A DNA stretch of 64,000 bases, taken from Halichoerus grypus (taxonomy: Eukaryota > Chordata > Mammalia > Carnivora > Phocidae). The position numbers and the translations under genes were made by a program. Numbering within the stretch: the first letter of the stretch is position 1; each line of letters starts with the position of its first letter. Location: assembly GCF_964656455.1 (NCBI RefSeq), contig NC_135715.1:75405414-75469413 (forward strand). Reading direction: 5' to 3'. The notes beneath the pieces are model-generated. The model saw only the letters and a program-made list of their open reading frames with translations, searched no databases and was not told where the DNA came from. Below are positions 22,268-33,778 of this stretch, one piece after another.

Positions 22268-22843
22268 TGTGATGGTAAATTTTATTTGTCAACTTGACTG
22301 GGCCACAGGGTGTTCAGATGTTTGCTTAAACATTATTCTGGGTGTGTGTGTGAGAGAGTTTTTCTAAATGGGATTAATATTTCAGTTGGTAGACAGAGCA
22401 AAGCAGATTGTCCTTCCTAAGGTGGGTGGGCCTCAACCAATCAGTTGAAGGCTTGAGCAGAACAAAAAGACAGACCTTCCCTAGTGTAAGAGAGAATTCC
22501 TCCTGCCTAACAGCCTTTGAATTGGGACATCAACTTTTTTTCTGTCTTTGAACTCAAACTGAAACACTGGCTCATCCTGGGACTCAAACTTGCCAGCCTT
22601 CGAACTAGAACTACATCCTTACCTCTCCTGGCTCTCAGGCCTTTGGACTCGGACTGCAACTAGTCCATCAGCTCTCCTGGGTCTCCAGCTTACCAAATCA
22701 GGGGCCAAAGGAATGACCCTGCAGATTTTGGAATTCGTCAGCCTCTGTAGTCACATAAGCCCATTCCTTTATATATTTTCTTTATATTTATATCTCTGTA
22801 TACATCCTATTGGTCTGTTTCTCTGAGAACTGTGACCAATACA
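22268..22843. mobile_element. Complete solo LTR, ERVL/MaLR-like
   Basis: The element starts TG (tgtgatggtaaattttattt) and ends CA (accaataca). It is flanked by a perfect 5-bp target duplication, cttat, at 22263-22267 and 22844-22848. The 576-bp sequence follows a common mammal-wide LTR-type repeat as I recall it (cctcaaccaatcagttgaag, ctgcagattttggaattcgt, catcctattggtctgtttct). No internal viral genes are attached, so it is most simply a solo LTR left by recombination. I am unsure of the exact family name. Confidence 0.8.
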
Positions 22844-22910
22844 CTTATGGTTCAGGGAAGGGCTTTCATATAATCAGGGGAACTAGAGGTGCTCAGAAAA
22901 CTGATGCCTT

Positions 22911-23112
22911 GGGCACCTGGGTGGCTCAGTCGGTTAGGCGTCTGCCTTTGGCTCAGGTTGTGATCCCTGGGACCGAGCCCCACATCGGGCTTCCTGCTCG
23001 GCAGGGAGTCTGCTTCTCTCCCTCTCTCCCTCTGCCCTCCACCATTCTCTCTCTCTCTCAAATAAATAAAAAATCTTTTAAAAAAAGATGAAAATTTAAA
23101 AATTATTAAAAA
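22911..23112 (+). mobile_element. Carnivore tRNA-Lys SINE, full length
   Basis: Head, CT-rich body, aaataaataaaaaatct and a diverged A-tail. The perfect target duplication aaaactgatgcctt lies at 22897-22910 and 23113-23126. It sits about 60 bp after the solo LTR. Confidence 0.97.
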
Positions 23113-23126
23113 AAAACTGATGCCTT

Positions 23127-23359
23127 AGCTCTGTCATAAGCTGATTGAACATGACAGTATCATTCCTTTATAGAAGGGAAGTCTATGTCCCAGGAGACTC
23201 AGAGGAGCCTAGAACTCATTCTAGACACATTGGAATGGAGAGCGGCAAGACCAAAGAGCAGGAAGCCACACACTGTTGGGCCTGGCACAGGAGCTAGCTG
23301 GAGCTCAGCTTGCTATGGTGAACTATAGTGGATGTAACTAAAGTGGAATAATAATGATG
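23127..23359. other. Unique stretch, nothing recognised
   Basis: No element or exon recognised. Confidence 0.4.
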
Positions 23360-23560
23360 CCACCACCATCATCGGTGCGCGGCATGGAAGTGAGACTCCC
23401 TCTGCACTGACATGTTCAGTCCTCCTGAGAACCCTGTGAAGTCGGTCTGATTATCCATAATATACAGATGAGGAGGCAAAGGCTTAGGAATTAAGTACCT
23501 TGCCCTTGCTTCTCTGAGGCATAACTGGGGAAAACAGGCCCTCACAGATGTGAACCTTGG
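23360..23560 (-). mobile_element. MIR, antisense
   Basis: Reverse-complement MIR order: ctcctgagaaccctgtgaag, tccataatatacagatgagg, aggcaaaggcttaggaat. Confidence 0.75.
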
Positions 23561-24021
23561 TCGGATTCAGCCCTCTGTGATCTGGAACTTGTTCTTGTCA
23601 TCTCTGTGCTGTGAATTTAGACAAACCTACCCGACATGGGTCAGGTCAGATTTCCTATTCATCACTGGCATTTTTGCTGCTAAAACTTTTTGTGCTTCCA
23701 TATGTCATAGCATTTAGTGAGGAGGAGGCTCTTGGCATTGTCACCCACTTTGCTATCTTTCTGGAAGCCCATAAGCTCTGTTTGTATGTTGGGAAAAGTT
23801 CTAACACTGCAAGACTTTAAAGAATTTTGGAGTAAGGGAATTCTCCCCACGTGCACTTTATGACAGCCGTCCCTGGGTGCTCCAGTAGCTGGAGGACATA
23901 AAGGAATCAGGATCTGCAGCTGGTGACAGCATGCTATTGCTGGTTTTGTTGGCATAAATATGGAACATGTGCTTGCTATATTAATAATTCAATTCATCTG
24001 CCCTTTTCCCAATTTGTATAG
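23561..24021. other. Unique stretch upstream of an exon candidate
   Basis: Unique sequence ending in the pyrimidine-rich acceptor cccttttcccaatttgtata-g of the exon candidate at 24022. Confidence 0.4.
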
Positions 24022-24105
24022 AAAAATAGAAGAAGTGCACATATCCAGTCAAGGATATTAAGTAAGAATGAACTGGAGAAACTACAAAATCGAGCACACA
24101 AGTAT
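24022..24105 (+). CDS. Candidate coding exon, 84 bp, protein unknown
   Basis: A pyrimidine tract and tag acceptor lead into 28 codons that end tat|gtaagt, an ideal donor. Only one of the three frames is open across it, from phase 0 to phase 0. The peptide is charged and helix-prone, with ILSKNELEKLQNRAHKY at its end, and looks like a real protein segment. The next candidate at 28526-28598 starts in phase 0, so the two join in frame. No family is recognised. The alternative is a chance pseudo-exon inside an intron, which cannot be excluded without conservation or transcript data. Confidence 0.38.
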
Positions 24106-25429
24106 GTAAGTTATTCTCTGTCACAGAGTAAATGTTTTCTTAGAAATGGCTTGTAACTCACCCTAGAAAAACAAAACAAAAATATCTCGAGTTACTGGTG
24201 CAAATTTATTTTTTAAAGCCCCCAAATCACTGCCAAAACCATTGTCTCTATTTAAGTACCCATTTGCCAAACTATTCTAAATTGAAATGGTCTCTAGAAT
24301 CTTCGTGCCTGAATAAACTCAATGGAGCCTTTGCAGAAAGATAAATGAGAAACCAAGTGTATGTCTGAACTGGGCACATGGATGATTAATGTTCACATTG
24401 AACCCTAGACGGGTTGATCTCCACAGTGTGTACTCATGTGGGGGCTGAACATCAGCCACTCTGTTATATAAGGGCTTCTGCCACATCCCTCCCCTTCCCT
24501 TTAGAGACAAACTTCATAACAGGGTTGTGTAGACTTGGCTCCCTCCCCTCTGTGCCTCCTCCTCATGCACCACTCAGTCCACTGAGTTCTGTCTTGCACC
24601 CATGATTTGGTTGAAGCTATGTTCTGGAACATCATCAGAGACTCGAGACTCTTCTCTTTCCCAGGCTCTGCACCCCTCCATGCCTGTGATGCTCTTGGCT
24701 GCTCCACTGGCCTCACTTCCCTCGTTCTTCCCCCAGTCTCCTCCTCAGCATCCCCTTTTCTTTTACCTCTTCCATGAAGTGTTGCCCAAGATTTCACCCT
24801 TGGCAATTGTGTCCGACAGCAAACCTAATGTACAAATGACCCCTCCATTCACATTTCCAAACCAGACCATCTCCTGGATTCTAGATTTGACTTCCCCTTT
24901 AGCATTTCAAGCTGAACCTGCCCAACATTGGCCCCATTAGTTCTTCTCTCCTTAAGTTTAGAGGTTGATTTAAGGATCATTGATATTTTGATGACATCAG
25001 GTTTTCTACCCAAGACAATGATGGGAACTTTTTAGTCATTTTTCTAAATCATGTATGGTTGTTAAGTTTCGTGGAGGAAGAGTGTATGTTGATGCTAGAA
25101 GGCTAGGGAGTGAACTACAGTGGACGTTTGTTAAGATTCTGGCTGCCCTGTACTTTTCACCTTTGCTATTCTGTAAAATTTCCAGATTTATGAATCCTAT
25201 GACCCTAAGAGAAACTCAAAAACTTGCTTTGCCATATCAAGTAAGGCACAGGCAGGTAACTTTCACCCATCAGTCCTATTTGATGTACAAGTAAGAAATC
25301 TGGAACAGGAGGTTCCACATGGAATTTATCCTTGCTGGTGAGTGACAGCTGAGGCATGTAGTTCTTGGGGGGGAGGGTAGAGGCTGTCTCACCTACAAGT
25401 GACATTGGTGCTGACGGCAGTGGCAGTTA
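24106..25429. other. Unique stretch between elements
   Basis: The 24525-24800 part, rich in CT and CCTC (gcctcctcctcatgcaccac), may be a diverged L2 body. Frames of about 100 codons on both strands there (24501-24940) have no splice context. The rest is unique. Confidence 0.4.
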
Positions 25430-25650
25430 CGGCTACAACAGTGTAAATGGTAGAATTTAGGGCTCAGTGACATCAGGGGCCCTGTTTTCCCAACAGCCCT
25501 GCATAGCAGCATGATTTGGGGTCTCTTCCTGGAAGTTTAGCCTTGAGCCTATTTCTCAAGCCTTTTTCTCGAGCCCACCTATATAATATCCTTTAAATAA
25601 ACTCTTCTCCTGCCAGTTTCTGCTGCTTGCAACAGGAACCTTGACTCACA
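25430..25650 (+). mobile_element. Probable MaLR-type LTR 3' part
   Basis: The end tatcctttaaataaactctt, then gtttctgctgcttgcaacag, then gaaccttgactcacac, resembles the polyadenylation region and right end of mammal-wide MaLR LTRs. The left boundary is not clear. No coding sequence is attached. Confidence 0.5.
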
Positions 25651-25884
25651 CATCAGGGAAGTGTGGAAAGGGAAATAGTCTTGAACAAAAATTCCATCCA
25701 TGGTCACCATGAATATCCAGGTGGGCTGTGAACTGAACACGTCTGGGTGCCAGCCATGTAGACTGAGGTGTGAGTGGAAACTCTTGGAGATGTACAACTT
25801 CTCATGTCCCAATAACCTTTGCTACTGCATAGCTGCTACTCCGTCTCTACCCTGATCTGATTGTACATTGTACTTTATATTTAG

Positions 25885-26375
25885 CACTTTTTAAAAAAGT
25901 TATGGTATAATACACATAACATTGAATTTACTATCATAGCCATTTTTAAACGTCTAGTTCAGTAATGTTAGGTATATCCATCCACATTGTCATACAACAT
26001 CGCCACTGTCCGTCTCTAGAACTTTCTCATCTTCCCACGCTGAAACTCTGCCCCCAGTAAACACTAAGTCCTCATTCCCCCCTCCCCCAGCCCCTGGCAA
26101 CCACCATTCTACCCTCTGTCTCTGTGAATTTGCCCACTCTAGACACCCCATATTAGGTGAAATCATACAGTATTTGTGACTGGATTGTTTCATACAGCAT
26201 AACGTCCTCCATGTGGTGGCACGTGTCAGAATGTCCTTCCTTTTTAAGGCTGGATAACATTCCAATGTGTGGATAGGCCACATTTTGTCTATCCATTTAT
26301 CCATCTGTAAACATCTGGGTTGCTTACACTTTTTAGCTATTGTGAATAATGCAGGTATGAACATGATTGTATATA
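25885..26375 (-). mobile_element. Old L1 3' UTR, antisense
   Basis: Typical reverse-complement L1 3' order: gttatggtataatacacata, cccctggcaaccaccattct, aaatcatacagtatttgtga, attgtgaataatgcaggtat. Confidence 0.88.
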
Positions 26376-26397
26376 CTTGGCACTTTTGATACTAATA

Positions 26398-26640
26398 ATA
26401 GTGACCATCCCTTATATCACACTTAGTATGTATTGGGCATTACTGTAACATATATGAATCCCTTTAAACCTTGCAACAACTCTGTGAGTGAGAAGCTATC
26501 ATTATCCGTATTTTACCAACAAGGAAACAAAGGCACTGACAAAACCCTCATAGGAATTAGGGAACGTACTCCGGGGTACTTGAATCCTGGTGGTAGAACT
26601 GGGATTCAAATGCCTGAGTATGGCTCTGGAGTATAGACGC
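26398..26640 (-). mobile_element. MIR, antisense
   Basis: Reverse-complement MIR order: tattgggcattactgtaaca, ccttgcaacaactctgtgag, ttttaccaacaaggaaacaa, then a gggattcaaatgcc end. Confidence 0.8.
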
Positions 26641-26818
26641 TCCTCTGTGCTGCCTCTGAATACACTGCCTTTGGACCTCGGTCACTTCCTCGGAGGATTA
26701 CAGTGACTTTGTTCAGTGTGCTCTTCGTGCTGCCACAAATGGTGTCCTGACCCTTGATGGCTGGTTCCTTCTTGCCATTTACATCCTAATTTAAATGTCT
26801 TTCCTCAGAAAGACCTTT

Positions 26819-27015
26819 AAAAAAAAAAAAAAAAAGATTTTATGTTTTTATTTGAGAGAGAGAGAGAATGAGAACAAGTGGGGGGAGGGCAGAGGGAGAA
26901 GCAGGCTCCCCACTGAGCAGGGAGCCTGACCCAACTCGGGACTCGATCCCAGGACTCTGGGATCATGACCTGAGCTGAAGGCAGGTGCTTAACCGACGGA
27001 GCCACCCAGGCGCCC
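26819..27015 (-). mobile_element. Carnivore SINE with an A-run where a T-run is expected
   Basis: A full-length minus-strand SINE (gattttatgtttttatttga, GA body, head ending ccacccaggcgcccc) with a perfect target duplication cagaaagaccttt at 26806-26818 and 27016-27028. The + strand shows about 17 A residues next to gatttt, where all other minus SINEs here show T residues. Confidence 0.95.
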
Positions 27016-27144
27016 CAGAAAGACCTTTTTTGACTCCCCAGTTTAGTTTGTCTTTACCACAGTACCTGTTTCAAATCCATACAAAGCCCCTATTACTCTC
27101 TAACATCTTAGTATTCATTTATTTTTTGTCCACCACCAGTCTCC

Positions 27145-27285
27145 CACTAAAATATAAGCTCTGGGAAAGCAAAGGCCTGTGCTAACTTTACACTGTTATA
27201 TCCCCAGTGCCTAGCACTCTGGTTAGCAAATCGTAGGTGTGCGATAGAGTTGTTGGCTGTAACAGTGAATGAATGCATAAAGGAA
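27145..27285 (+). mobile_element. L2 3' end fragment
   Basis: It reads ctctgggaaagcaaaggcct, atatccccagtgcctagcac, then gtgaatgaatgcataaagg, as in the L2 3' end. Confidence 0.75.
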
Positions 27286-27820
27286 TAAGCCTGGCCAACT
27301 TAGAATTTTACATTAAAAAAATTAAAATAAAGCAGATGTTAATATAGGGAAATTCTTTCCATTGAGCCAAGGGTTTACATAAACCCAAGAGCTAAACAGA
27401 ATGGCTAAAATATTCTCTTATTTCTAATGACCACACACTATTCTGCTACTTTCTAGCTGCATTTGCTGATTAGATTAGCTATAATGATGGCATTGTTTCC
27501 AGTTTATGGAATTGGAAAGGTTATGACAAAGTTGCTTATCCAGCTTCGTGAAAGTTAAGTATTTAGTTCCAAGAAACTCAAAGATTGTCTGTAATTTCAG
27601 CTGAAGTTAAAATGAGTGAAAGTTTTTCATCTTGCCCTCCAGATCAGGAGTGCAAAAGATACCTGCACAGGACGCTGTGGTCACGCTGCTGCTAGTCACA
27701 GGGTCATCTGTGTCTCAGAGACACTCCTGGATGGAAGGGAAAGAGAAGTCTTCAGAAGCATCTGCCTCTTTTCTCTAGATCTTTATTGAGAAATTCCTGT
27801 GGAAGAGAAATCCATATAAA
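27286..27820. other. Unique stretch, nothing supported
   Basis: A good acceptor (cttgccctccag, 27642) is followed by two open frames of about 40 codons, but no usable donor was seen. Confidence 0.4.
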
Positions 27821-27833
27821 AGAAAAAATTTCT

Positions 27834-28028
27834 GGAGCACCTGAGTGGCTCATGTGGTTAAGCAGCCAACTCGTGGTTTCAGCTCAGGGCATAATCTCAT
27901 GGGTCATGGGATTGAGTCCCACGTCAGGCTCTGTGCTCAGCGGGGAGTCAGCTTGAAGATTCTTTCCTTCTGCTCCGCCCCCCTCGTGCTCTCTCTCTGT
28001 CTCTCTTTTTCAAATAAATAAATCTTTA
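27834..28028 (+). mobile_element. Carnivore SINE, older subtype
   Basis: The head is diverged (ggagcacctgagtggctcat) and the body carries cagcttgaagattctttcct in place of the younger cctgcttctccctctgcc. The target duplication agaaaaaatttctg / agaaaaaaattctg flanks it. Confidence 0.9.
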
Positions 28029-28042
28029 AGAAAAAAATTCTG

Positions 28043-28525
28043 TAGCAGAATTAGGAACAAAAATGGTCTAGAAAAGAAAAAAAATATCTAAAATAAGGAA
28101 GTCATGTGGCAGAAAACATTTGATTTTCTGTAAGGTCTTCTGTTCCTATCAGTATCTTTAGAATATACTGCCCAAACTAAGCTGCCCATTTTTTTTTTTT
28201 ATCTCTCATATAAGATGTCTTGACACCTGTAAAATAAAGAAAGTGATTACTTTGGATTTCATTAAGATAATAAGCACCATTGATGTACATTTTTGACTGG
28301 GAGGTTCTCAGAGATCCTCAAGTAAAAACAAACAGCATTTTATGTATTTTAGCCATTTAAGAACAGCTATAAATCCACATGTAACTAAAGTGTGGCATGC
28401 CAGCTAATGCAGGGAGGTTGAAAGGGTTCCCAGTGTATTAGGAATTAGGATTTTACTTTGGTAATTCAGGGCCAGGAACCCAGTTTGGAGATAGTCAACT
28501 GAAATCTGTTTTATATCACTTCTAG
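28043..28525. other. AT-rich unique stretch upstream of an exon candidate
   Basis: No repeat recognised. It ends in the acceptor ttttatatcacttctag. Confidence 0.4.
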
Positions 28526-28598
28526 AATCGAAATATTCCACTCAGTGTCCTTAAGGAACTAGCAAAGAACACAGCTGCTATCCACTTGCCTACTTCAT
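28526..28598 (+). CDS. Candidate coding exon, 73 bp, protein unknown
   Basis: The acceptor ttttatatcacttctag is followed by 24 codons plus one base, ending tcat|gtaagt, an ideal donor. Only one frame is open, phase 0 in and phase 1 out. It reads NRNIPLSVLKELAKNTAAIH and a few more residues, a plausible amphipathic helix. Together with the phase-matched candidate at 24022-24105 it could be part of one + strand gene with introns of several kb. The protein is unknown to me and a chance pseudo-exon is the main alternative. Confidence 0.38.
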
Positions 28599-30627
28599 GT
28601 AAGTTCTATTAGGAAATAATCTATTCAATTTGCCTCATTAAAGTTGAATGAAATCCAACGTCCATAATGATTATAAGCTTTGCAGACTGAACTCCTTCTG
28701 GGATAAGAGTGATTCATCTTCGTGTGCCGGGTTATAGCCTTGTGTCAGATGAGGGCTCCATCACTGAGTGACAGATGCAGAACTGAGCAGATCAGTGGTA
28801 AAGCACGTCTGCCATTGGGCAAGGACTCAGGAATGTAGATCTTCCAAGGGATAGCACAATTTACAGATTTTTGTTATTGTTTTGTTTCCTCAGTCTTGTT
28901 ATGATATCATTTGTGCAAAAAAGTGAAACAAAGCTCTTTGTTAATGGGGGGAAAATGACTATACACAAACCAGCAGAATGTGAGATGTTAAAACTCAAGG
29001 CCATCTGGGTTCTTGTGGCCCTGGTTATCCATGGTTTGGTGTGGTGCTGCGTGGATATAAAGTGCTGGGACCAAGGCCAGAAGTAATACCGTAAGATGGA
29101 AGGGGAGAGGGAGAGAGAGGGAAGGATCTTGTTCACAAGCAACAAAAAATCTAGAATGTCCGGCTTAGTCAAAAGGCAGTTGCCTTCCCCCCAGAAAAGA
29201 AGGCAGAAGCCAAGCAGAAGGCAGCTGAGAGAGCAGAGTTCAAGTGAGGTCCTCCCGAAGTGCAGGCGAGACGCCTCCAGTCCTCATGCATTAGCCGGCC
29301 TGGTGGGCTGGCACATATAAGGATATGTCCCCACGCAGGATGTGTCCCCAAGCAGGATGACCCCCATTAACCTTGCTGTGTTCTCAAGAACCACGAGCTT
29401 TCAGTCAGAAAATGGCAAGTTCTCTTCTTTAATTCATATGTTGTTGAAGGGACCCTGGGTTCCTTGTCAAGCCACAGTTTTCAGTATTTCTGGTTTTTGT
29501 TAAAATACCATCTCTTGTGGCTGAAGGGAATGTGGAATAATGTCGAGGAGGAGCACGATATCATTATCGTTGAACTTAATAATCAGCAAATGGATTTTTC
29601 CACCGGGTAGGCAGTGCCCGACCTACAAGTGGGTTCCATTCCAAAAGTTCTTTGGAACTTGGGATGAATTTTCCCACAGGAAATAGAAATAGGAATTAGA
29701 CTCCCAGTTCCAGTCCACAAGAGCTGGTTTAATTCATAACTGAGCTGAACTATAGTTATATGGGCCATATTTTCTGAACCCCAAATTGAGATCCATGATT
29801 TGGCAAGTACGTAGGTTCTTACCACAACAAAAGAAAAAAGCAGAATACTGAAATTGGATTTATACTGGGAGATCCAGGAAGTCCTATATTGTAGGACTTC
29901 AAATGCTGCCCTGTAGACCCCAACGCCATGCATAACTATGCTTCTGCAGGAAAATGCATGTCCAGCTCCAATGTGGTGCATTAGGATCACACTCCTCCTG
30001 CCGCTGTCTGACCCCCCACACCCCCCACACCTGGCTTTATGCCTCAGGAGGGGGCCCCAACACTGTTGTGACGCCTGGCTGGCCCCACAACTCTGTTCCC
30101 ATAGCTGGCTCCCTCATTCCTCCCTCCTGCAAGCCTAGTGCCATCCCAAGCTTTGGGAATAATCCCAGTCTCGATCCACAGATCTCCGAGGCCTGGACTA
30201 GTATCACCAGCCATCTTGTTCATCCCACACTAACTTTGCCAACTAGTCCCAGCCACTGTGAATTTTGATGGAGCTTCCTGGTCTCATCACTTGGTCCCTG
30301 CTCTACTCCTGTCCCAGAACTTAGACTTTATCTGGGCAACTGTGGCCAGAACTCTGCAGCTGGCTGCCTGCCCACCTGTACCTCTGCTTGGGCTGGCTCT
30401 CACCCCACAGCTGACCCACTCTGGCTTATTTGCTGATACCAAAGACCTTCAGCCTAGGGGCTCAGTGCTCCCAGCCCCTAACCAAACAGCGTCAAGAGAG
30501 GAAAGACTTTGGAGACAGACTCATCCTGGTTGAATTCTAACTTAGCCATTTGCTCACTGTGAGTCTTTCAACAAAGTCATCAAATCTTTCTGAACGCGTT
30601 TCCTTATGCTTGAAACAAGGATGTTAA
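28599..30627. other. Unique stretch without a supported gene
   Basis: Holds a 135-codon - frame (29583-29990) and + frames of 91-104 codons (29954-30533). None has splice flanks. A purine-rich piece at 29190-29250 encodes a Lys/Ala/Glu-rich run by composition. No repeat family was named with confidence. Confidence 0.4.
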
Positions 30628-30850
30628 TAACAGCTATGATACTTGTAATGTTTACCACGCGCCAAATACCATTGTAAGGGCTTTATGTGTGTTAGTTCAT
30701 TGAAACCTCACAATAACAGTCTGAAGTTAATGCTGTCATTTTCCCATTTTACAAATGAGCAACGGGAGGCCTCTGGCACTTGAGTACTTTGCTTAAGGAA
30801 ACAGTTTAGTAAGTGATGGAGCCAAGACTCTAAGCCAGCGTGACTGCAGA
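30628..30850 (-). mobile_element. MIR, antisense
   Basis: Reverse-complement MIR order: gcgccaaataccattgtaag, gttcattgaaacctcacaat, cccattttacaaatgagcaa, gatggagccaagactctaag. Confidence 0.85.
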
Positions 30851-31119
30851 CCCGCACCATCAGCCTCTGGAGACACGGTGTGAAGCCCAGCGCAGTGTCC
30901 AGCACGCAGGGGGCCTCAGTAACCAGCCCTTGCTACTTGATGTGACTGCCCATCCATGTCTCCATTTCCCGATAGATGTGCTTGGGAAATAGTTGTTGTC
31001 TGACCGAAGGTCATGTTACTAAATCCATAATCCTGCAGTCTTCTGTCCACACAGCCTTCCCACCTCTGCCCCACATTTGCAGTCCCAATTGTGTAAATGG
31101 GTTTCGGCCCTGGTTGGTT

Positions 31120-31730
31120 CATCCATTCCTTTACCCATTTAGGCAATTATTAAAGAAATGACTATTCTGGAGACTGTGGGCACAACAGTTTGCAAGATGG
31201 ACACAGTCTCTGTCCTCTCAGTGTTTACGATTCAGTGGGAAAACACATCAGATCATCACTCAGTGAATGTAAAATTACAGTTGGCAAGTGCTCTGAGGCG
31301 GGTGGAGAGGGCTATAAGGCTGTCATGGCATCTGATCTAACCAGAGAATCAGGGAGGGTTTCTTGGAGGAAGTGATATTTACTTGAGAACTGAAGAATGA
31401 GTAGGAAGCAGTGGAAGATGAGAGAGAGAACATTCTTGTCAGTTAGAACATGTGCAAAGGCCCTGTGGTGAAAGCTAGCAGGATGTGTAGAAGGCCAGTG
31501 TGGCTACAGCAGAAATTGTATGGCATGGAATGAGTCTGGTGATATAAATAGGGGCCAGACCATCCAAGGCCTTGGAAGCCACAGTGGGGTTTTATCTTTA
31601 TAACAAGAACCCTAGGGAAAAATTGAAGGGTTTTAAACAGAGGTAAGGTTGGGGAGGGGACGGCATGATCCAGGATACTCTTGGAAAAGATCACTCTGGC
31701 TTCATGATGCAGAATGAATTGGAGAAGTCA
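31120..31730 (-). mobile_element. L2 body, antisense
   Basis: The sequence order ggagactgtgggcacaacag, gtgcaaaggccctgtggtga, gaaggccagtgtggctacag, ggccttggaagccacagtgg, gatcactctggcttcatgat is the usual reverse complement of the L2 body. Confidence 0.78.
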
Positions 31731-31739
31731 GAGAAGGAG

Positions 31740-33658
31740 AGAAGAAGAGGGTTCTGGTCTGGACTTTTCCACCTTAAAGACTCTGGTTGAACTTTCTTTG
31801 CTGATCTGGTTGCCCATTGCTCTCAGGGAGTCTTTCTAGAAGGTTTAGCTGAGAACCCTGACTTGAGACTTAAAATGTGCAGATGTCTCATGATTCTGAT
31901 TTGGGGGGCAGTTCTGAGAGTTTGAGGGAGAGGCCCTTCCTACCAGGTATGATATCCAGCACTTTCCTGGTACCTGCTTCTGTCCGTCAGGTGATGATGG
32001 TGATTCTTGGGCATAGCCACATGCCTTTTTCACTAAGTCACAAAGTCAGGTTGTATCCCCAGGCAGCATCTCTCTAAAGATGCTATTGACTCTCAGATTA
32101 ACGTCTGACAGTGTTTCTTGCTTTGGGATCGATTTGTAAACACCAATGTCTCAGAAAAGAAATGACATCAGAAATGAGAAGTAATTCTATGTTAAAATAT
32201 GCAAGAGCACCAAACTGCAGGAGAACATTGAGAATTCTGAAAAATCTTGCTTCTTAGGTTCCTTACCTACAAGAGGCCAATCTAAATCCCAAACCCTTTT
32301 AACCCCAAAGTTCATCTTTGCCTTATGACCATCTGTTTCCTTTTGCTCTGTATGTCAGAATAGAAATACCTAGAATAAGATTCTTAAAACATACCCCAAA
32401 AGTTTTACTGCTATAAGCAGACCGCTAGGGACAACACAGCAAATAGGAAAGTCTCTTGCTATGGGATGAATGGGCTGTGAAGAGTTTAATTAGGTACCAA
32501 GGACTTATCAGAAATTAAAACAAAGAGTTGGACATGCTACTTGATCCTGATCACTTGCCACCATCACATGCCTCATTACTTCAAAATGAATAAAATGTTC
32601 AAAAGGCACATTCTCACCCAATAAATACAGAATGGGGTAGGAAGGGAAAATTGGAGTCATTGTGCACATTTGCAGTTGGGAATTTGAGCCCAGCCAGACC
32701 CTGGAATCCATTAGCCTTGACATGCCATATATCATAGCAGAAGGTAATTTTCTCCTTAAATTTGCAATTAGGCCTGGGATTTGGCCCTCGACCCTGATGT
32801 CACAGAGTATCAATTATACTGCTTGGCATACCGTGTACTTTACCCTGTAACAAGCAGAGTCATCTTCTTCCGGGTTTTGTAGAGTTCAGAGTCCAACACA
32901 CTGGCTAATTTTGTGCTTTTCCATCTCCCATGGGTTGTTCCTATTGTTTCCCCTGCTTAAGGCTTATCTCCCTCCAAAGATGAAACCAACCTCCTTAAGG
33001 TTTGGAAAACGAGCTCCAATGTGCCTCTTTTCCTCCATCCTCATCTCCTAGAGGTACCCGTGCCTCCTAGTAAGTACTCAGAAATTCCTTCTGTCATTCC
33101 AAGGGTTCTGTCAGCCTCCAGGACATAAAGGAGGAAAAGTTCTGTGTGAACACAAGTATGTTTTGTTTTATACATTCATTCAAGCATTTGTTTTCTGCCT
33201 ATCATATTCTAGGTGCTGTGGATATAAAGGGAGTCTCCAAGAACTCCATTTTGTCCTTGTCATTTCCTTTCAAGTAAATTTATCCAAGACACACAATAGA
33301 TATCCAAGACACACAATAGCTTTTTTTCTAACATAAAGTGAAGGGATGCATTCTTCATTTGAGTTCACCAATAGTCTGGAAAGGCCTTCTTTTGTTTTAT
33401 TTTATTCCTTTTTTTCCCACTTCTTCCTCACTCCCCACTCTCATTAACCCTTCTCCCCCATGACCCTTAAGTGTCCACTCCGGTACGTTTGGCACATGTC
33501 CTTGGATCTATATGGATCTTTGTAGAGTAAAGAGCATGGTTATGTGAATGTAAGTGTTTGAAATTTACAGCGATAGCAATAGTAATAGTGCGCTGTAGGA
33601 TTCATCCTATTTCTTAATTTTTAACAAATGGCAGACTGTGTTTTAAAGACCAGTGGAT
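31740..33658. other. Unique stretch with a 20-bp tandem duplication
   Basis: A near-perfect tandem pair of tatccaagacacacaataga occupies 33281-33320. The segment from 32774 (after acceptor tttgcaattag) has two open frames of 25-36 codons but no good donor. The part near 33330-33650 resembles a very old LINE 3' end, unnamed. Confidence 0.4.
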
Positions 33659-33778
33659 GGGGGTGCCTGGCTGGTTCAGTTGGTAGAGCGTGCAACTCTT
33701 GATCTTGGGGTTGTGAGTTTGAGCCCCACATTGGGTGTAGAGATTACTTTAAAAAAATAGAAATCTTTAAGAAATAAA
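33659..33778 (+). mobile_element. Carnivore SINE, short older type
   Basis: The tRNA-like head (gggggtgcctggctggttca) runs to ggtgtagagattactttaaa and an A-rich tail, with no CT body. No target duplication is convincing. Confidence 0.88.

Noticed and set aside
27643..27790. Acceptor cttgccctccag with two open frames of about 40 codons
   Set aside because: Neither frame has a usable donor before its stop codon, and two frames are open, so there is no coding signal.
29190..29250. Lys/Ala/Glu-rich reading after gccttccccccag
   Set aside because: The purine-rich sequence produces this by composition and the frame ends at a stop after about 17 codons.
29583..29990. 135-codon minus-strand frame
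   Set aside because: No start, splice or domain support, and there are competing frames in neighbouring sequence.
32774..32885. Frame after an acceptor-like ttgcaattag with an FN3-like look (LDPDVTEYQLY)
   Set aside because: A second frame is also open, no good donor follows, and the resemblance is too short to count as a domain.
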